A DNA stretch of 64,000 nt from Kineosphaera limosa NBRC 100340 (GCF_000298215.1 NZ_BAHD01000003.1:62001-126000); one strand, 5' to 3'; shown: positions 16,835 to 25,385, counted from the first letter of the stretch. The notes: generated by a model not told the origin, from the sequence alone. Numbers and translations are program-made.

Positions 16835-17496
16835 GCCGTATCCTCATCGCCGAGGACGAGCCGCGGATCGCCAGCTTCGTCGCCAAGGGCCTGGGCGCCA
16901 GCGGGTTCACGACGACGATCGTTGAGGACGGCGCGTCGGCCCTCGCGCACGCGGTCGGCGGCGAGTACGACCTCATCATCCTCGACGTGGGCCTGCCCGC
17001 CATGGACGGCTTCGAGGTGCTGCGCCGGCTGCGCGGCACGGGGTCGGCGCTGCCCGTCATCATCCTCACGGCCCGCGACTCGGCCGCCGACACGATCGCC
17101 GGCCTGGAGGGCGGCGCCGACGACTACATGAGCAAGCCCTTCTCCTTCGGTGAGCTGCTCGCCCGCATCCGGCTGCGGCTGCGTGCTCCTTCCGGTGGCG
17201 ACTCGGCGGCGATGGAGCTCTCGGCGGGCGCCATCAGCCTCGACGTGCGCTCGCGGCAGGTGCGGGTCGACGGCAAGGTGCGCGACCTCTCCGCGCGGGA
17301 ATTCACGCTGCTGGAGACGTTCCTGCGCAACCCCGGGCAGGTGCTCTCCCGCGAGCAGCTGCTGAGCCACGTGTGGGGCTACGACTTCGACCCCGGCTCC
17401 AACGTCGTCGACGTGTACGTGCGGTACCTACGCCGCAAGCTCGGCGCCGAGGTCATCGAGACCGTCCGCGGCATGGGCTACCGCCTGCGCGCCTGA
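16831..17496 (+). CDS. OmpR/PhoB-family response regulator
   Basis: A 221-residue regulator with a receiver domain (phospho-acceptor Asp52 in LIILDVGLP, acidic pocket EDE at 8-10, Lys102 in SKPF) and a C-terminal winged helix (about 125-221) with the typical ending YVRYLRRKLG and TVRGMGYRLRA. It overlaps the kinase gene by 4 bases and is the last gene of the operon. The palindromic array at 14772-14857 is the obvious candidate binding site, which would make it control both its own operon and the VTC/DUF4956 pair. Confidence 0.92.
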   Translation: MSRILIAEDEPRIASFVAKGLGASGFTTTIVEDGASALAHAVGGEYDLIILDVGLPAMDGFEVLRRLRGTGSALPVIILTARDSAADTIAGLEGGADDYMSKPFSFGELLARIRLRLRAPSGGDSAAMELSAGAISLDVRSRQVRVDGKVRDLSAREFTLLETFLRNPGQVLSREQLLSHVWGYDFDPGSNVVDVYVRYLRRKLGAEVIETVRGMGYRLRA

Positions 17497-17710
17497 CCCG
17501 CCGACGGGCCCGTCCGCGCCCTCCCCGCACGCCGACGGTCGCGGTCCCTGCCGACGGTTGCTGTCGCGACCGCAACGCTCGGCAGGGAGCGCAGCAGTCG
17601 CCAGGGGCAGGGCCGGGGGCAGGGCCGGGGCCAGGGCTCCGGAGCCTTTGGGGCCGGCGCCTGCGGCCAGGGACCGGGCCAGGGACCTGGTGCTGGGGGA
17701 GACTGGGCCG

Positions 17711-20458
17711 GTGGTCTTCGACGTGGCGCGCATCGGGCATGGGCTGCCGTTCGCGGTGAGCCTGCCGGCGTTGCGCGAGGCGCTCGCGGAGGTCGGATCG
17801 GCCGCGATCGTGCAGGCCCCGCCGGGCACCGGCAAGACGACGCTCGTCCCGCCGCTGGTCGCGGAGTTGGTCGCTGCCTGGGGTCCCAACGGGATGCCGT
17901 CGAGCGGAGCCGCCACCCCAGGGGCCGGGGGCGCGGCGGGCGGTTCCGGTCCTGCCGGGCGGCGAACCGGGCGGGTGGTCGTCACGCAGCCCCGACGGAT
18001 CGCGGTGCGGGCGGCGGCGGCCCGTTTGGCGCAGCTGGACGGTTCGGGCGTGGGGGAGCGGGTCGGCTTCACAGTCCGCGGGGAGCGGCGGATGTCCCGC
18101 GCCACCGTCGTCGAGTTCTGCACGCCCGGGGTGCTACTGCGGCGCCTGCTCGCCGACCCGGAGCTGCCCGGCGTCGCGGCAGTCGTGCTGGACGAGGTGC
18201 ACGAGCGCGGCCTGGAGACCGACCTGCTCGTCGGCATGCTCGCTCAGGTCCGCCAGTTGCGCGAGGACCTGCGCCTCGTCGCCATGTCGGCCACCCTCGA
18301 CGCGCCGCGCTTCGCGGCACTGCTCGGCGACGGTGAGCCGGTGCCGATCGTCGACTGCCCCGCCGCGCTGCATCCGCTGCAGGTGCTGTGGCGGCCGCCG
18401 CCCGACGGGCGCTTCGACGCTCGCGGCGTGACCCGCGGCTTTCTCGACCACGCCTCCTCCGTCACCCGGGAGGCGCTGCGCGCCCACCCGGAGGCCGATG
18501 CCCTCGTCTTCCTGCCCGGCGCCTGGGAGGTCGGCCGGGTGGCGGCGACCCTGCGCGCCGCGCTGCCCGCACCGTCGGACGGCGACAGGGCCGGAGGCGA
18601 CCCGGTCGCGGGGATCGAGGTGCTGGAACTGCACGGTCGCCTGCCGCCCCGAGAGCAGGACCGGGTCGTCCGCGGCCGGCGGCCGGGCGAACCCCGCCGG
18701 GTCGTCGTCTCGACGGCGGTGGCCGAGTCGTCCCTCACCGTCCCTGGCGTGCGACTCGTCGTCGACGCGGGCCTCTCGCGTGAGCCGCGCCGGGACGCCG
18801 CGCGCGGCATGTCGGGCCTGGTCACAGTGGCGGCCTCCCGCGACGCCGCCACGCAGCGCGCGGGCCGCGCGGCCCGGCTCGGCCCGGGCACGGTGGTCCG
18901 CTGCTACGACGAGCAGACCTACGCCCGCATGCCCGCGCACGTCACGCCGCAGATCGCCGCGGCCGACCTCACCGAAGCGGCGCTGTTGCTGGCCTGCTGG
19001 GGGACTCCCGGAGGGGTTGGGTTGCCGCTGCCCGATCCGCCTCCGGCCGCGGCGCTCGCCGATGCGCACGCCGTGCTTCGCGGGCTCGAAGCGCTCGAGG
19101 CGGACGGCCGTGCGAGCGCGGCGGGACGGGAGCTTGCGGCCCTACCCGTGGATCCGCGCCTGGGGCGAGCGTTGCTCGCGGGGAGCCGGGCGGTCGGTGC
19201 CCGCCGTGCCGCCGAGGTCGTCGCCGCCCTCGCTGACGATCACCGACCCGAAGGCGCGGACCTGCCGGGACTGCTGGTGCGCCTGCGCTCGGGCCACGCC
19301 CCGGGACATGCCACCTGGCAGTCCCAACGTCGCCGCCTCGAAACCCTCGCCACCGGCCAGCACAGCGAGGCACCGGCAGGCTCGGGATCGCCCGAGGTCA
19401 CGGGCGCCGCAGGGGGGAGGTCGGCTCACCGCACCGCGGCTCCGATGGGTCATCGTTCTGCGGATGAGGTAGCGGGGCTGGTGGTCGCGCTCGCCTTTCC
19501 CGACCGGATCGCGCGTCTGGACGGCGGGGTGTACCTCCTGGCCGGCGGAACGCGAGCGGCCCTGCCGCCAGCCTCTGCGCTGCGCGGCAGCGAGTGGATC
19601 GCGGTGGCCGACGTGGGTCGCAGCGACGCGGCAGCGGCCAGCGGTACCGGCGCCCTCATCCGCCTCGCCGCGCCGTTGACCGAGCAGGATGCGTTGGCGG
19701 CCGGCTCGGCGCTCCACACGAAAGTCGCGAGTGCGACCTGGCGCGACGGCCGCGTCACCGCCCGCCGGGTCGAGGCCCTCGGCGCCATCGAGCTGGCCGC
19801 GACGCCCATCAAACCCACGCCCGAGCTAGGTCGCGCGGCGGTCACTCGGGCCCTGCGGACCGAGGGTCTGAGCCTGCTGAGCTGGTCGGAAGCCGCCGAG
19901 GGACTCCGCCGCCGCCTGGCGTTCCTGCGCCACCACCTGCGCGAGCCGTGGCCCGACGTGCGCGACGACGCGCTGCTGGCCGAGCTGGAGGTCTGGCTCG
20001 GCCCCGAACTGGCTCGGCTCGCCGAGGGCACCCGAGCCGAGCGGCTCGACCTGCACGAGGCGCTCCGCCGCCTGCTGCCGTGGGCCGACGGCAGCGCCGG
20101 GCGGCTCGACGACCTCGCCCCGGCGCGGCTCCCCGTGCCGAGCGGTCGGACCGCGGCGATCACGTACCCGACCGTCGATCGGGCCGACGAACGCCCGGTC
20201 GTCGCGGTGAAGCTGCAGGAGTGCTTCGGCCTGGCCGACACCCCGCGCTTGGCGGACGGCCGTGTCCCGGTGCTCTTCCACCTGCTGTCGCCGGCCGGGC
20301 GGCCACTGGCCGTCACCGACGACCTCGCGTCGTTCTGGTCCGGCCCCTACCAGCAGGTCCGCGCCGAGATGCGCGGCCGCTACCCCAAGCACCCGTGGCC
20401 GGTGGACCCGTGGACGGCGCCCGCGACCGCCCGGACCACCCGACGCGTCGGCCGCTGA
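17711..20458 (+). CDS. hrpB: ATP-dependent RNA helicase HrpB
   Basis: A DEAH-type helicase, 915 residues from the GTG at 17711. GTGKTT (39-44) is Walker A and DEVH (161-164) is Walker B. The helicase C domain carries STAVAESSLTVPGVRLVVDAG and AGRAARLGPG, and an HrpB-specific C-terminal domain ends WPVDPW. The GTG is chosen because VFDVARIGHGLPF is the usual HrpB beginning and GGGGGAG lies 9 bases upstream; an upstream start would add 51 low-complexity residues. Residues about 59-85 are a Gly/Ala/Pro-rich insertion between motifs I and Ia that is not usual. The 214 bases before it are GGGCCGGGGC-type low-complexity DNA with no gene. The cellular role of HrpB is poorly known. Confidence 0.88.
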   Translation: MVFDVARIGHGLPFAVSLPALREALAEVGSAAIVQAPPGTGKTTLVPPLVAELVAAWGPNGMPSSGAATPGAGGAAGGSGPAGRRTGRVVVTQPRRIAVRAAAARLAQLDGSGVGERVGFTVRGERRMSRATVVEFCTPGVLLRRLLADPELPGVAAVVLDEVHERGLETDLLVGMLAQVRQLREDLRLVAMSATLDAPRFAALLGDGEPVPIVDCPAALHPLQVLWRPPPDGRFDARGVTRGFLDHASSVTREALRAHPEADALVFLPGAWEVGRVAATLRAALPAPSDGDRAGGDPVAGIEVLELHGRLPPREQDRVVRGRRPGEPRRVVVSTAVAESSLTVPGVRLVVDAGLSREPRRDAARGMSGLVTVAASRDAATQRAGRAARLGPGTVVRCYDEQTYARMPAHVTPQIAAADLTEAALLLACWGTPGGVGLPLPDPPPAAALADAHAVLRGLEALEADGRASAAGRELAALPVDPRLGRALLAGSRAVGARRAAEVVAALADDHRPEGADLPGLLVRLRSGHAPGHATWQSQRRRLETLATGQHSEAPAGSGSPEVTGAAGGRSAHRTAAPMGHRSADEVAGLVVALAFPDRIARLDGGVYLLAGGTRAALPPASALRGSEWIAVADVGRSDAAAASGTGALIRLAAPLTEQDALAAGSALHTKVASATWRDGRVTARRVEALGAIELAATPIKPTPELGRAAVTRALRTEGLSLLSWSEAAEGLRRRLAFLRHHLREPWPDVRDDALLAELEVWLGPELARLAEGTRAERLDLHEALRRLLPWADGSAGRLDDLAPARLPVPSGRTAAITYPTVDRADERPVVAVKLQECFGLADTPRLADGRVPVLFHLLSPAGRPLAVTDDLASFWSGPYQQVRAEMRGRYPKHPWPVDPWTAPATARTTRRVGR

Positions 20459-20512
20459 ACACGCACAGCCGAGTAGCCGCCACCGCAACACTCCTCTAGG
20501 TGGCAAGCGCTA

Positions 20513-20528
20513 GCATTGCAGTCAATGC
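20513..20528. promoter_or_regulatory. Palindrome upstream of the fitA-like antitoxin
   Basis: GCATTG-CAGT-CAATGC is a perfect inverted repeat lying 24-39 bases before the antitoxin ATG. Type II antitoxins of the ribbon-helix-helix class repress their own promoter through such sites, so it is the likely operator. Confidence 0.6.
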
Positions 20529-20551
20529 AAGCAGACGGAGGGGAGTGTCGA

Positions 20552-20779
20552 ATGGCCACTGTGACGGTTCGCAACCTGTCCCCGGAGACCAGGCAGGCGC
20601 TCAAGGAGCGGGCGGCGCGCAACGACCGATCGATGGAGGCGGAGGTCAGGGCAATCCTCGAGGAAGCTGTCCGGCGCCCCAATCACATCGCGCACTGGTT
20701 GGAGCGCGCGCAGACGTTGCGCGGAAACGACTTGGAGTTGCCAGAACGGCGCGCGCCACGCGGGGTCGACCTCGCGTGA
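20552..20779 (+). CDS. FitA-type antitoxin (ribbon-helix-helix)
   Basis: A 75-residue protein. The N-terminal strand TVTVRNLSPETRQALKER and the helix EAEVRAILEEAV form a ribbon-helix-helix DNA-binding fold typical of FitA/VapB antitoxins. The C-terminal part (WLERAQTLRG onward) should wrap around and inhibit the PIN toxin. The ATG at 20552 follows a strong GGAGGGGAG ribosome-binding site; an earlier in-frame ATG would add 12 residues and destroy this spacing. The stop overlaps the toxin GTG (GTGA), as usual for such pairs. Confidence 0.88.
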   Translation: MATVTVRNLSPETRQALKERAARNDRSMEAEVRAILEEAVRRPNHIAHWLERAQTLRGNDLELPERRAPRGVDLA

Positions 20780-21204
20780 TCATCGTCGACACCAACGTAG
20801 TGTCCGAACCGTTGCGTCGCCGGCCGGACCCGCACGTCCTGGCCTGGCTGGAAGCGACCGGCTCGGAGGCTGCCATCACCAGCGTGACGGTCGGCGAGCT
20901 CTGGTTCGGGGCCGTGCGACTCCCGGCAGGTCGACGCCGAAGGGAGCTGCTCGAGTCGCTCGAGCAGCTGGTGTTGCAGGCCGGTGATCGTCTGCTGTCG
21001 TTCGACGAGCCGGCCGCCCACGCCTACGGCCAGCTACGGGCGGACCGGGAGGCAGCCGGACGCGCGGTCGAGGTCGAAGACCTGATGATCGGTGCAATCT
21101 GCCTGGCGCGAGGCCTGCCGCTGGCGACTCGGAACGTCCGGCACTTCGAGGGATTCGGGATCCGGCTCGTGAACCCGTGGGAGGCGGAGCCGGGCGAAGC
21201 GTAG
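20776..21204 (+). CDS. FitB-type PIN-domain toxin (putative ribonuclease)
   Basis: A 142-residue PIN domain. The acidic metal-binding residues are present: Asp5 in VDTNVVSE, Glu41 in TVGELWFG and Asp102 in VEDLMIGA. The family cleaves RNA, often tRNA, when not bound by its antitoxin. The GTG start overlaps the antitoxin stop. The gene is intact, so the module is probably functional. It stands between hrpB and yajQ with no transposase or integrase nearby. Confidence 0.88.
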   Translation: MIIVDTNVVSEPLRRRPDPHVLAWLEATGSEAAITSVTVGELWFGAVRLPAGRRRRELLESLEQLVLQAGDRLLSFDEPAAHAYGQLRADREAAGRAVEVEDLMIGAICLARGLPLATRNVRHFEGFGIRLVNPWEAEPGEA

Positions 21205-21233
21205 CGTGCCCGAGTCGCGCAGCGGCGGCAGGC

Positions 21234-21734
21234 TCAGCGGTAGTTGACGAACTGCAGGGCGACGTCGAGGTCGGCGCCCTTGAGCATCTGCTGCACGGCC
21301 TGCAGGTCGTCCTTGCTCTTGCTGCTGACGCGCAGCTCGTCGCCCTGGATGACGGGCTTGACGGTCTTGCCGAACTCGTCGCGGATGAGTTTGCTGATCT
21401 TCTTGGCGTTGTCCTGGGTCAGGCCGTCGCGCAGGGCCGCCTCGAGCCGGTACTCCTTGCCCGACGGCTTCGGTGCTGGGCCGTTGTCGCCCATGTCGAG
21501 GGACTTCAGGGAGACCCCGCGCTTGACGAGCTTGGTCTGGAAGACGTCGAGCACCGCCAGCAGGCGCTCCTCAGTGTTGGCCTTCATGAGGATGCCCTCG
21601 CCGCTCCAGTCGATGGAGGCGCCGACGCCCTTGAAGTCGTACCGCTGGGAGATCTCCTTGGCGGCCTGGTTGAGGGCGTTGGCCACCTCCTGCTTGTCGG
21701 TCTTGCTGACGATGTCGAACGAACTGTCGGCCAT
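21234..21734 (-). CDS. YajQ family nucleotide-binding protein
   Basis: A 166-residue protein of the UPF0234/YajQ family with two RRM-like alpha/beta repeats. It begins [16 protein letters not shown] and contains QRYDFKGV, both conserved. Some homologues bind cyclic di-GMP or RNA; here the function is only inferred. An AGGAG-like sequence precedes the ATG. It converges with the PIN toxin and is divergent from tRNA-Tyr. Confidence 0.92.
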   Translation of the reverse strand: MADSSFDIVSKTDKQEVANALNQAAKEISQRYDFKGVGASIDWSGEGILMKANTEERLLAVLDVFQTKLVKRGVSLKSLDMGDNGPAPKPSGKEYRLEAALRDGLTQDNAKKISKLIRDEFGKTVKPVIQGDELRVSSKSKDDLQAVQQMLKGADLDVALQFVNYR

Positions 21735-21765
21735 GAGGCTCCTTCGATGGGTGGGGCTGTCGCGG

Positions 21766-21789
21766 GCGTCCGGCCGCGCGGCCGGACGC
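21766..21789. repeat. 24-bp perfect palindrome in the yajQ/tRNA-Tyr promoter region
   Basis: GCGTCCGGCCGC is followed directly by its exact complement GCGGCCGGACGC. It lies 32 bases upstream of yajQ and 16 bases upstream of the tRNA promoter -35 box. It may be an operator or a structure in the yajQ 5' leader. The length without mismatch is notable even at high GC. Confidence 0.7.
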
Positions 21790-21804
21790 CGGTCGCCGAC
21801 CTGA

Positions 21805-21836
21805 TTGGACGCGACCCGGGGTCGGCTTGCTATCCT
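21805..21836 (+). promoter_or_regulatory. Promoter of tRNA-Tyr
   Basis: TTGGAC (-35, 21805-21810) and TATCCT (-10, 21831-21836) are separated by 20 bases. The -10 ends 13 bases before the mature tRNA 5' end, as is usual for stable RNA genes. Confidence 0.5.
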
Positions 21837-21849
21837 TCCAGACGCACCT

Positions 21850-21933
21850 GGCGGGTTGCCCGAGCGGCCAATGGGAGCGGACTGTAAATCCGTCGCGAGA
21901 GCTTCGAAGGTTCGAATCCTTCACCCGCCACCA
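21850..21933 (+). tRNA. tRNA-Tyr (GTA)
   Basis: The 7-bp acceptor stem GGCGGGT/ACCCGCC, the D-loop, the anticodon GTA at 21884-21886, a long class II variable arm and the T-arm GGTTCGAATCC can all be folded. The 3' CCA is encoded (to 21933). A strong hairpin follows. Confidence 0.95.
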
Positions 21934-21939
21934 CAGCGC

Positions 21940-21971
21940 GAAGCCCCCGGTTCATCGGAACCGGGGGCTTC
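21940..21971 (+). terminator. Terminator after tRNA-Tyr (bidirectional)
   Basis: GAAGCCCCCGGTTC pairs perfectly with GAACCGGGGGCTTC around a 4-base loop. It separates tRNA-Tyr from the convergent metal-receptor gene. There is no long U-tract, but the 14-bp stem is very stable. Confidence 0.8.
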
Positions 21972-22013
21972 GTCGTCCGCGCACTCACAGGCCTCTGCAC
22001 TGCGCGGATGCAG

Positions 22014-22790
22014 CTAGACCGGCTGCGCGGCGAGCCCTCGGGCAAGTTCGGTGAGCATGGCGTGAGCGGCGGGCAGGCTCGGGCCGTACCAGGTGAGCAG
22101 GCGGCCGTCGACGAGGCGGGTCGGGGTGCGCACGAAGGCCTCGGGGCCGTCGGTGGGGCTGAACGCGTAGGGCTCGTCGGGCAGCAGCACGACGTTGGCG
22201 CCGACCGAGTCGATGTCCGCCAGGTCGACGTGCGGGTAGCGGCCCTCCTCGCCGGCGAGCGCGTTGCGCAGACCGACGCGGCTGAGCAGGTCAGAGGTGA
22301 ACGTCGCCGACCCCACGACCATCCACGGGTCCCGCCAGATCGGCACGGCCACCCGCGCCACCGGGGGCACCGGCGGACCGGACCAGAGCCGGTCCGACTC
22401 CTCGAGCCAGGCGGGCACCGATCCGCTGACGGCCAACAGCAGCCGATGCAGGGAGTCCAATGCCTGCGGCACCGTCTCGACGTCGGTGACCCAGACGCTC
22501 AGGCCCGCGTCGCGCAGTCGCCGCACGTCGAGCTCCCGGTTCTCCTCACGGTTGGCTACGACGAGGTCGGGCTGCAGCCGCATGATGGCGTGCCGGTCGG
22601 GGTTCTTCGTGCCGCGCACCCGCGTGACCTGCAGGTCGGCCGGGTGGGTGCACCAGTCGGTGGCGCCCACTAGGGCCTGCGGCACACACGAGGCGAGCGC
22701 CTCGGTCAGCGAGGGCACCAGGCTGACGATGCGGGCGGGTTGCTGCGGCAACGCAATCGGCGTGCCGAGATCATCGGTCACTGTGGGCAT
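22014..22790 (-). CDS. Helical-backbone metal receptor domain protein (BtuF/FepB-like fold)
   Basis: A 258-residue protein of the periplasmic-binding-protein superfamily, with RIVSLVPSLTEAL, VGATDWCTHPAD and ANREENRELDV as family segments. There is no signal peptide or lipobox, so it belongs to the cytoplasmic subgroup annotated as helical backbone metal receptor, not to a classic ABC-transporter receptor. No permease or ATPase gene is adjacent. A role in binding a corrinoid or metal chelate is possible but unproven. It ends against the tRNA-Tyr terminator. Confidence 0.75.
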   Translation of the reverse strand: MPTVTDDLGTPIALPQQPARIVSLVPSLTEALASCVPQALVGATDWCTHPADLQVTRVRGTKNPDRHAIMRLQPDLVVANREENRELDVRRLRDAGLSVWVTDVETVPQALDSLHRLLLAVSGSVPAWLEESDRLWSGPPVPPVARVAVPIWRDPWMVVGSATFTSDLLSRVGLRNALAGEEGRYPHVDLADIDSVGANVVLLPDEPYAFSPTDGPEAFVRTPTRLVDGRLLTWYGPSLPAAHAMLTELARGLAAQPV

Positions 22791-22951
22791 GATCGTTCAC
22801 CATCTCATTTCTTTCGGACAGGGGACAGCCCCAAACGGCTAGGGCAGGGCGGGGCCGAACAGGAGGTTCGACCTCGCCGGCGGCATCATCGGCGCCATAA
22901 GGAGTGGTCGGCGCAGGCCGTAGGTGACCCGCGCCGGGGAAGGTTGGACCC

Positions 22952-22988
22952 CCGCGTCGGCACGCCCCCCGGGATCGTGCCGACGCGG
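22952..22988 (-). terminator. Terminator of the GH16 gene
   Basis: CCGCGTCGGCACG pairs perfectly with CGTGCCGACGCGG around an 11-base loop, 22 bases after the GH16 stop on the minus strand. The rest of the 220-base gap to the metal-receptor start holds no gene. Confidence 0.7.
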
Positions 22989-23010
22989 CGGAGAACCAGG
23001 CGCCGGCCGG

Positions 23011-24066
23011 CTAGGCGGGCCGGTACACGGCGATGTGGTCGATGACCATCTGGGCCGGGAACCGTGTGTCGGCAGCGGGTTCGCCGCCCCACGTGCCGCC
23101 GACGGTGAGGTTGAGGATGACGAAGAACGGGTCCTCGAAGACCCACTCGTTCTCGCCGATGAGGTCGCGGTGCATCCGGTAGAACTCGTTGCCGTCGACG
23201 GAGAACACGAGCTCTTGCTCGTGCCAGTCCAGCGCGAACGTGTGGAACTCGTCGTTGAACGTCGAGCCCTCCGGCAGGTCGTACTTGGCGGTGTGCCCGG
23301 CGAGGGTATAGCCGGGGCCGTGCACCGACGCCCAGGCGCGGAACGGCTCGTCGCCGACGAGTTCCATGATGTCGATCTCACCGCTTTGCGGGTGCCCCAC
23401 CTGTGGATAGTTCGCCCCGAGCAGCCAGAACGCCGGCCACAGACCCTGGCCCTTGGGCAGCTTCATCCGGGCTTCGACGCGGCCGTGGGCGACGGTCTTC
23501 TTGCCCTGGGTCGTGATCCGCCCGGAGGTGTAGCGGCACGGACCGTACCAGCAGTACAGCCCCGCGACGTTGTCGGAGCGGGCCGTCAGCACGAGGTTGC
23601 CGGCGCCGTCGAGCGAGGCGTTCTGCGGGCGATTCGTCGTGTACTCCAGGTTCTGGTTGCCGCGGCCGCTGCCGCCGAGCTCGTAGTTCCACATGGCGGG
23701 GTTCGGCGGCGCACCTGCGGGCCCGTCGAAGTCGTCGCGCCAGTCGAGCACGAGCTGCCGTTCAGGTGTCGGCTCGGGCGCCGGTTCAGGCGCCGCAGTG
23801 GGGTCTGGGGTGGGGGTCGGAGTCGGAGTCGGTGTGGGCGGTGTGGGCCGCTTCTTGGCCTGCCCCGGCGGCACCTTCTTGCCCGAGTCAGTCTGTGAAA
23901 AGGCCTGTGCTGGTGAGGTTTTCGCAGCTGCGGTGCTGTGTGCCGCAGGCCCGGAGCGGGTGGGGCCGGGGCCACTGTCAAGGGGTGGGGCGGCGTAGCC
24001 GGCGCCGCCGGCGAGCGCCAACGGCAACGTGGCAGCCGCCAGATCGGTGAGCATCCGGGTACTCAT
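23011..24066 (-). CDS. Secreted glycoside hydrolase family 16 (beta-1,3-glucanase-like)
   Basis: A 351-residue secreted enzyme. An N-terminal hydrophobic segment (about 6-25) is followed by a disordered Ser/Ala region and a PTPT linker (about 74-100), then a GH16 jelly-roll domain (about 105-351). The catalytic signature EIDIME is at 230-235 with nucleophile Glu230, Asp232 and acid/base Glu235. The order with the preceding WPAFWLLG is that of laminarinases and related endo-beta-1,3-glucanases. No carbohydrate-binding module is present. A clear GGAGGGA ribosome-binding site precedes the ATG. The enzyme probably degrades fungal or algal glucans outside the cell; other GH16 substrates are possible. 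Confidence 0.88.
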   Translation of the reverse strand: MSTRMLTDLAAATLPLALAGGAGYAAPPLDSGPGPTRSGPAAHSTAAAKTSPAQAFSQTDSGKKVPPGQAKKRPTPPTPTPTPTPTPDPTAAPEPAPEPTPERQLVLDWRDDFDGPAGAPPNPAMWNYELGGSGRGNQNLEYTTNRPQNASLDGAGNLVLTARSDNVAGLYCWYGPCRYTSGRITTQGKKTVAHGRVEARMKLPKGQGLWPAFWLLGANYPQVGHPQSGEIDIMELVGDEPFRAWASVHGPGYTLAGHTAKYDLPEGSTFNDEFHTFALDWHEQELVFSVDGNEFYRMHRDLIGENEWVFEDPFFVILNLTVGGTWGGEPAADTRFPAQMVIDHIAVYRPA

Positions 24067-24390
24067 GAAGTCCCTCCATGGACGAGGCCGCGCGGCAGCA
24101 AGTCGGCAGCAAGCTGGCAGCGCGGGAGTGGGTCGGCTGCCTGTCGGTCGCCAGAGGGTGCCACCTGAGCGAGTGTCCGTTTCGTGCGGGTCGGCGCGTG
24201 CGGCCGCTGGGTCGGTGGGGCCGGCTTAGACGCCGGCGGCGTGTCGGCGAAACGCCGCGAGGCCGAACCGAGGCGCGCGCGACCGCGACGACGGGCCGGC
24301 CCCACAGCCTCCAGTCGCCGTTACTAAAACGTGACCTTTGCGACCGCCGAAGCGCGACGGGTCACTTCTGGGCGGCGCGAAGGTGGGTGC
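24067..24390. other. Intergenic region between GH16 and enoyl-CoA hydratase
   Basis: This 324-base stretch has no convincing gene on either strand. It holds the GH16 ribosome-binding site, a hairpin GCGGCGT/ACGCCGC at 24236-24258, and, near the right end, an AT-richer patch (TTACTAAAACGTGACC around 24322) that is the best place for a promoter. No known operator was recognised. Confidence 0.5.
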
Positions 24391-25227
24391 ATGGTCACCC
24401 CCGACACCCCGGCCGACGCCACCGACGCATCGGCCGAGCAGGTCCTCGTGCAGCGTCACGGGGCGCGCGTCGACATCGTGCTCAACCGCCCGCAACAGCA
24501 CAATGCGATGACCCCAGCGATGTACGGCGCGCTCACCCAGGCGTTCCGCGAACTCGCGGACGACATCGACGCGCGTGTCGTCGTCCTGCGGGGGGCCGGT
24601 GGCCGGGCGTTCGCGGCCGGCAACGACATTGCCGGCTTCGCGGGCCGCAGCGGTGCCGAGATCGTCGCCGACTACGAGAGTCGCGTCATGGGCATGCTCG
24701 ACGCCCTCTTCGCGCTGCCGCAAGTGACGATCGCCGCGGTCGAGGGCATCTGCGTCGGTGGGGGACTGGCGGTCGCGACGTGCTGCGACGTGCGGCTGGC
24801 GACGGCTGACGCGCGCTTCGGGTATCCCATCGCGCGCACATTGGGCAATGCACTGAGTCGCTCGGTGCTGGCCCGCTGCCGGCACGTCTTCGGAGAGTCC
24901 CTGACCCGGGCCATGCTTCTCACCTCGCAACTGGTCGATGCCCGGCGGGCGTACGACGTCGGCGCGGTGCTGCAGGTGGCGCAGGACTCCCAGGCCTTGA
25001 CGAACCTGCTCGACCAGGTGGCCGATGGCGTGGTGCGCTCCGCGCCGGTGACGATCGAAGTGACCAAGGCCCAACTCGCCGAGCTCACCTCCGCCGGCAC
25101 CGCACCAGAGGCGGAGTTGCTGCGGGCCGTCTACTCCTCGCCGGGATTCGCCGAGGGGGTGCGCGCGTTCCTGGCCAAGGAGTCGCCCGCCTTCCCGCCC
25201 GAACGCCTGGGGCGCGGCGGCGGTTGA
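24391..25227 (+). CDS. Enoyl-CoA hydratase/isomerase family protein
   Basis: A 278-residue crotonase-fold protein. LNRPQQHNAMT opens the domain, GRAFAAGNDIAGF is the CoA oxyanion segment and EGICVGGGLAVATCCDVRLA is the second conserved block. The usual second catalytic glutamate (GAE in hydratases) is replaced around ARTLGNAL, so the reaction may not be simple hydration. The ATG at 24391 follows GAAGGTGG; an upstream in-frame codon adds 20 residues without support. It stands alone, so the substrate is unknown. Confidence 0.85.
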   Translation: MVTPDTPADATDASAEQVLVQRHGARVDIVLNRPQQHNAMTPAMYGALTQAFRELADDIDARVVVLRGAGGRAFAAGNDIAGFAGRSGAEIVADYESRVMGMLDALFALPQVTIAAVEGICVGGGLAVATCCDVRLATADARFGYPIARTLGNALSRSVLARCRHVFGESLTRAMLLTSQLVDARRAYDVGAVLQVAQDSQALTNLLDQVADGVVRSAPVTIEVTKAQLAELTSAGTAPEAELLRAVYSSPGFAEGVRAFLAKESPAFPPERLGRGGG

Positions 25228-25260
25228 GGCGCCGAGTGTCCCGCGACCCGCAGTGCCGAC

Positions 25261-25385
25261 GGACGTAGCGACTTCTTGACGTACTGGGAGCATCCATGCC
25301 CGGAGCCGCGACAGCGAATGTGCAGGTCAGAGCGATTCGCCGAAATGTGACGCCGTCGCGAGTACGTTGAGAAGTCGCTACGTCC
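25261..25385. repeat. 125-bp element with 25-bp imperfect terminal inverted repeats
   Basis: The left arm 25261-25285 (starting GGACGTAGCGACTTCT) and the right arm 25361-25385 (ending AGAAGTCGCTACGTCC) are complementary at 23 of 25 positions. The 75 bases between them encode nothing visible. GCCGAC occurs just left of the left arm and again 5 bases beyond the right arm. It lies between the enoyl-CoA hydratase stop and the LLM gene. It could be a small non-autonomous mobile element, a long terminator-like hairpin or a regulatory RNA. Confidence 0.75.

Noticed and set aside
17497-17710. An N-terminal extension of HrpB through the upstream low-complexity DNA
   Set aside because: The extra residues are Gly/Ala/Arg low complexity, and the GTG at 17711 has a well-placed ribosome-binding site and matches the usual HrpB N-terminus.
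25261-25385. A standard intrinsic terminator for the enoyl-CoA hydratase gene
   Set aside because: Arms of 25 bp separated by 75 bases are too far apart for a normal terminator; kept as a finding instead.
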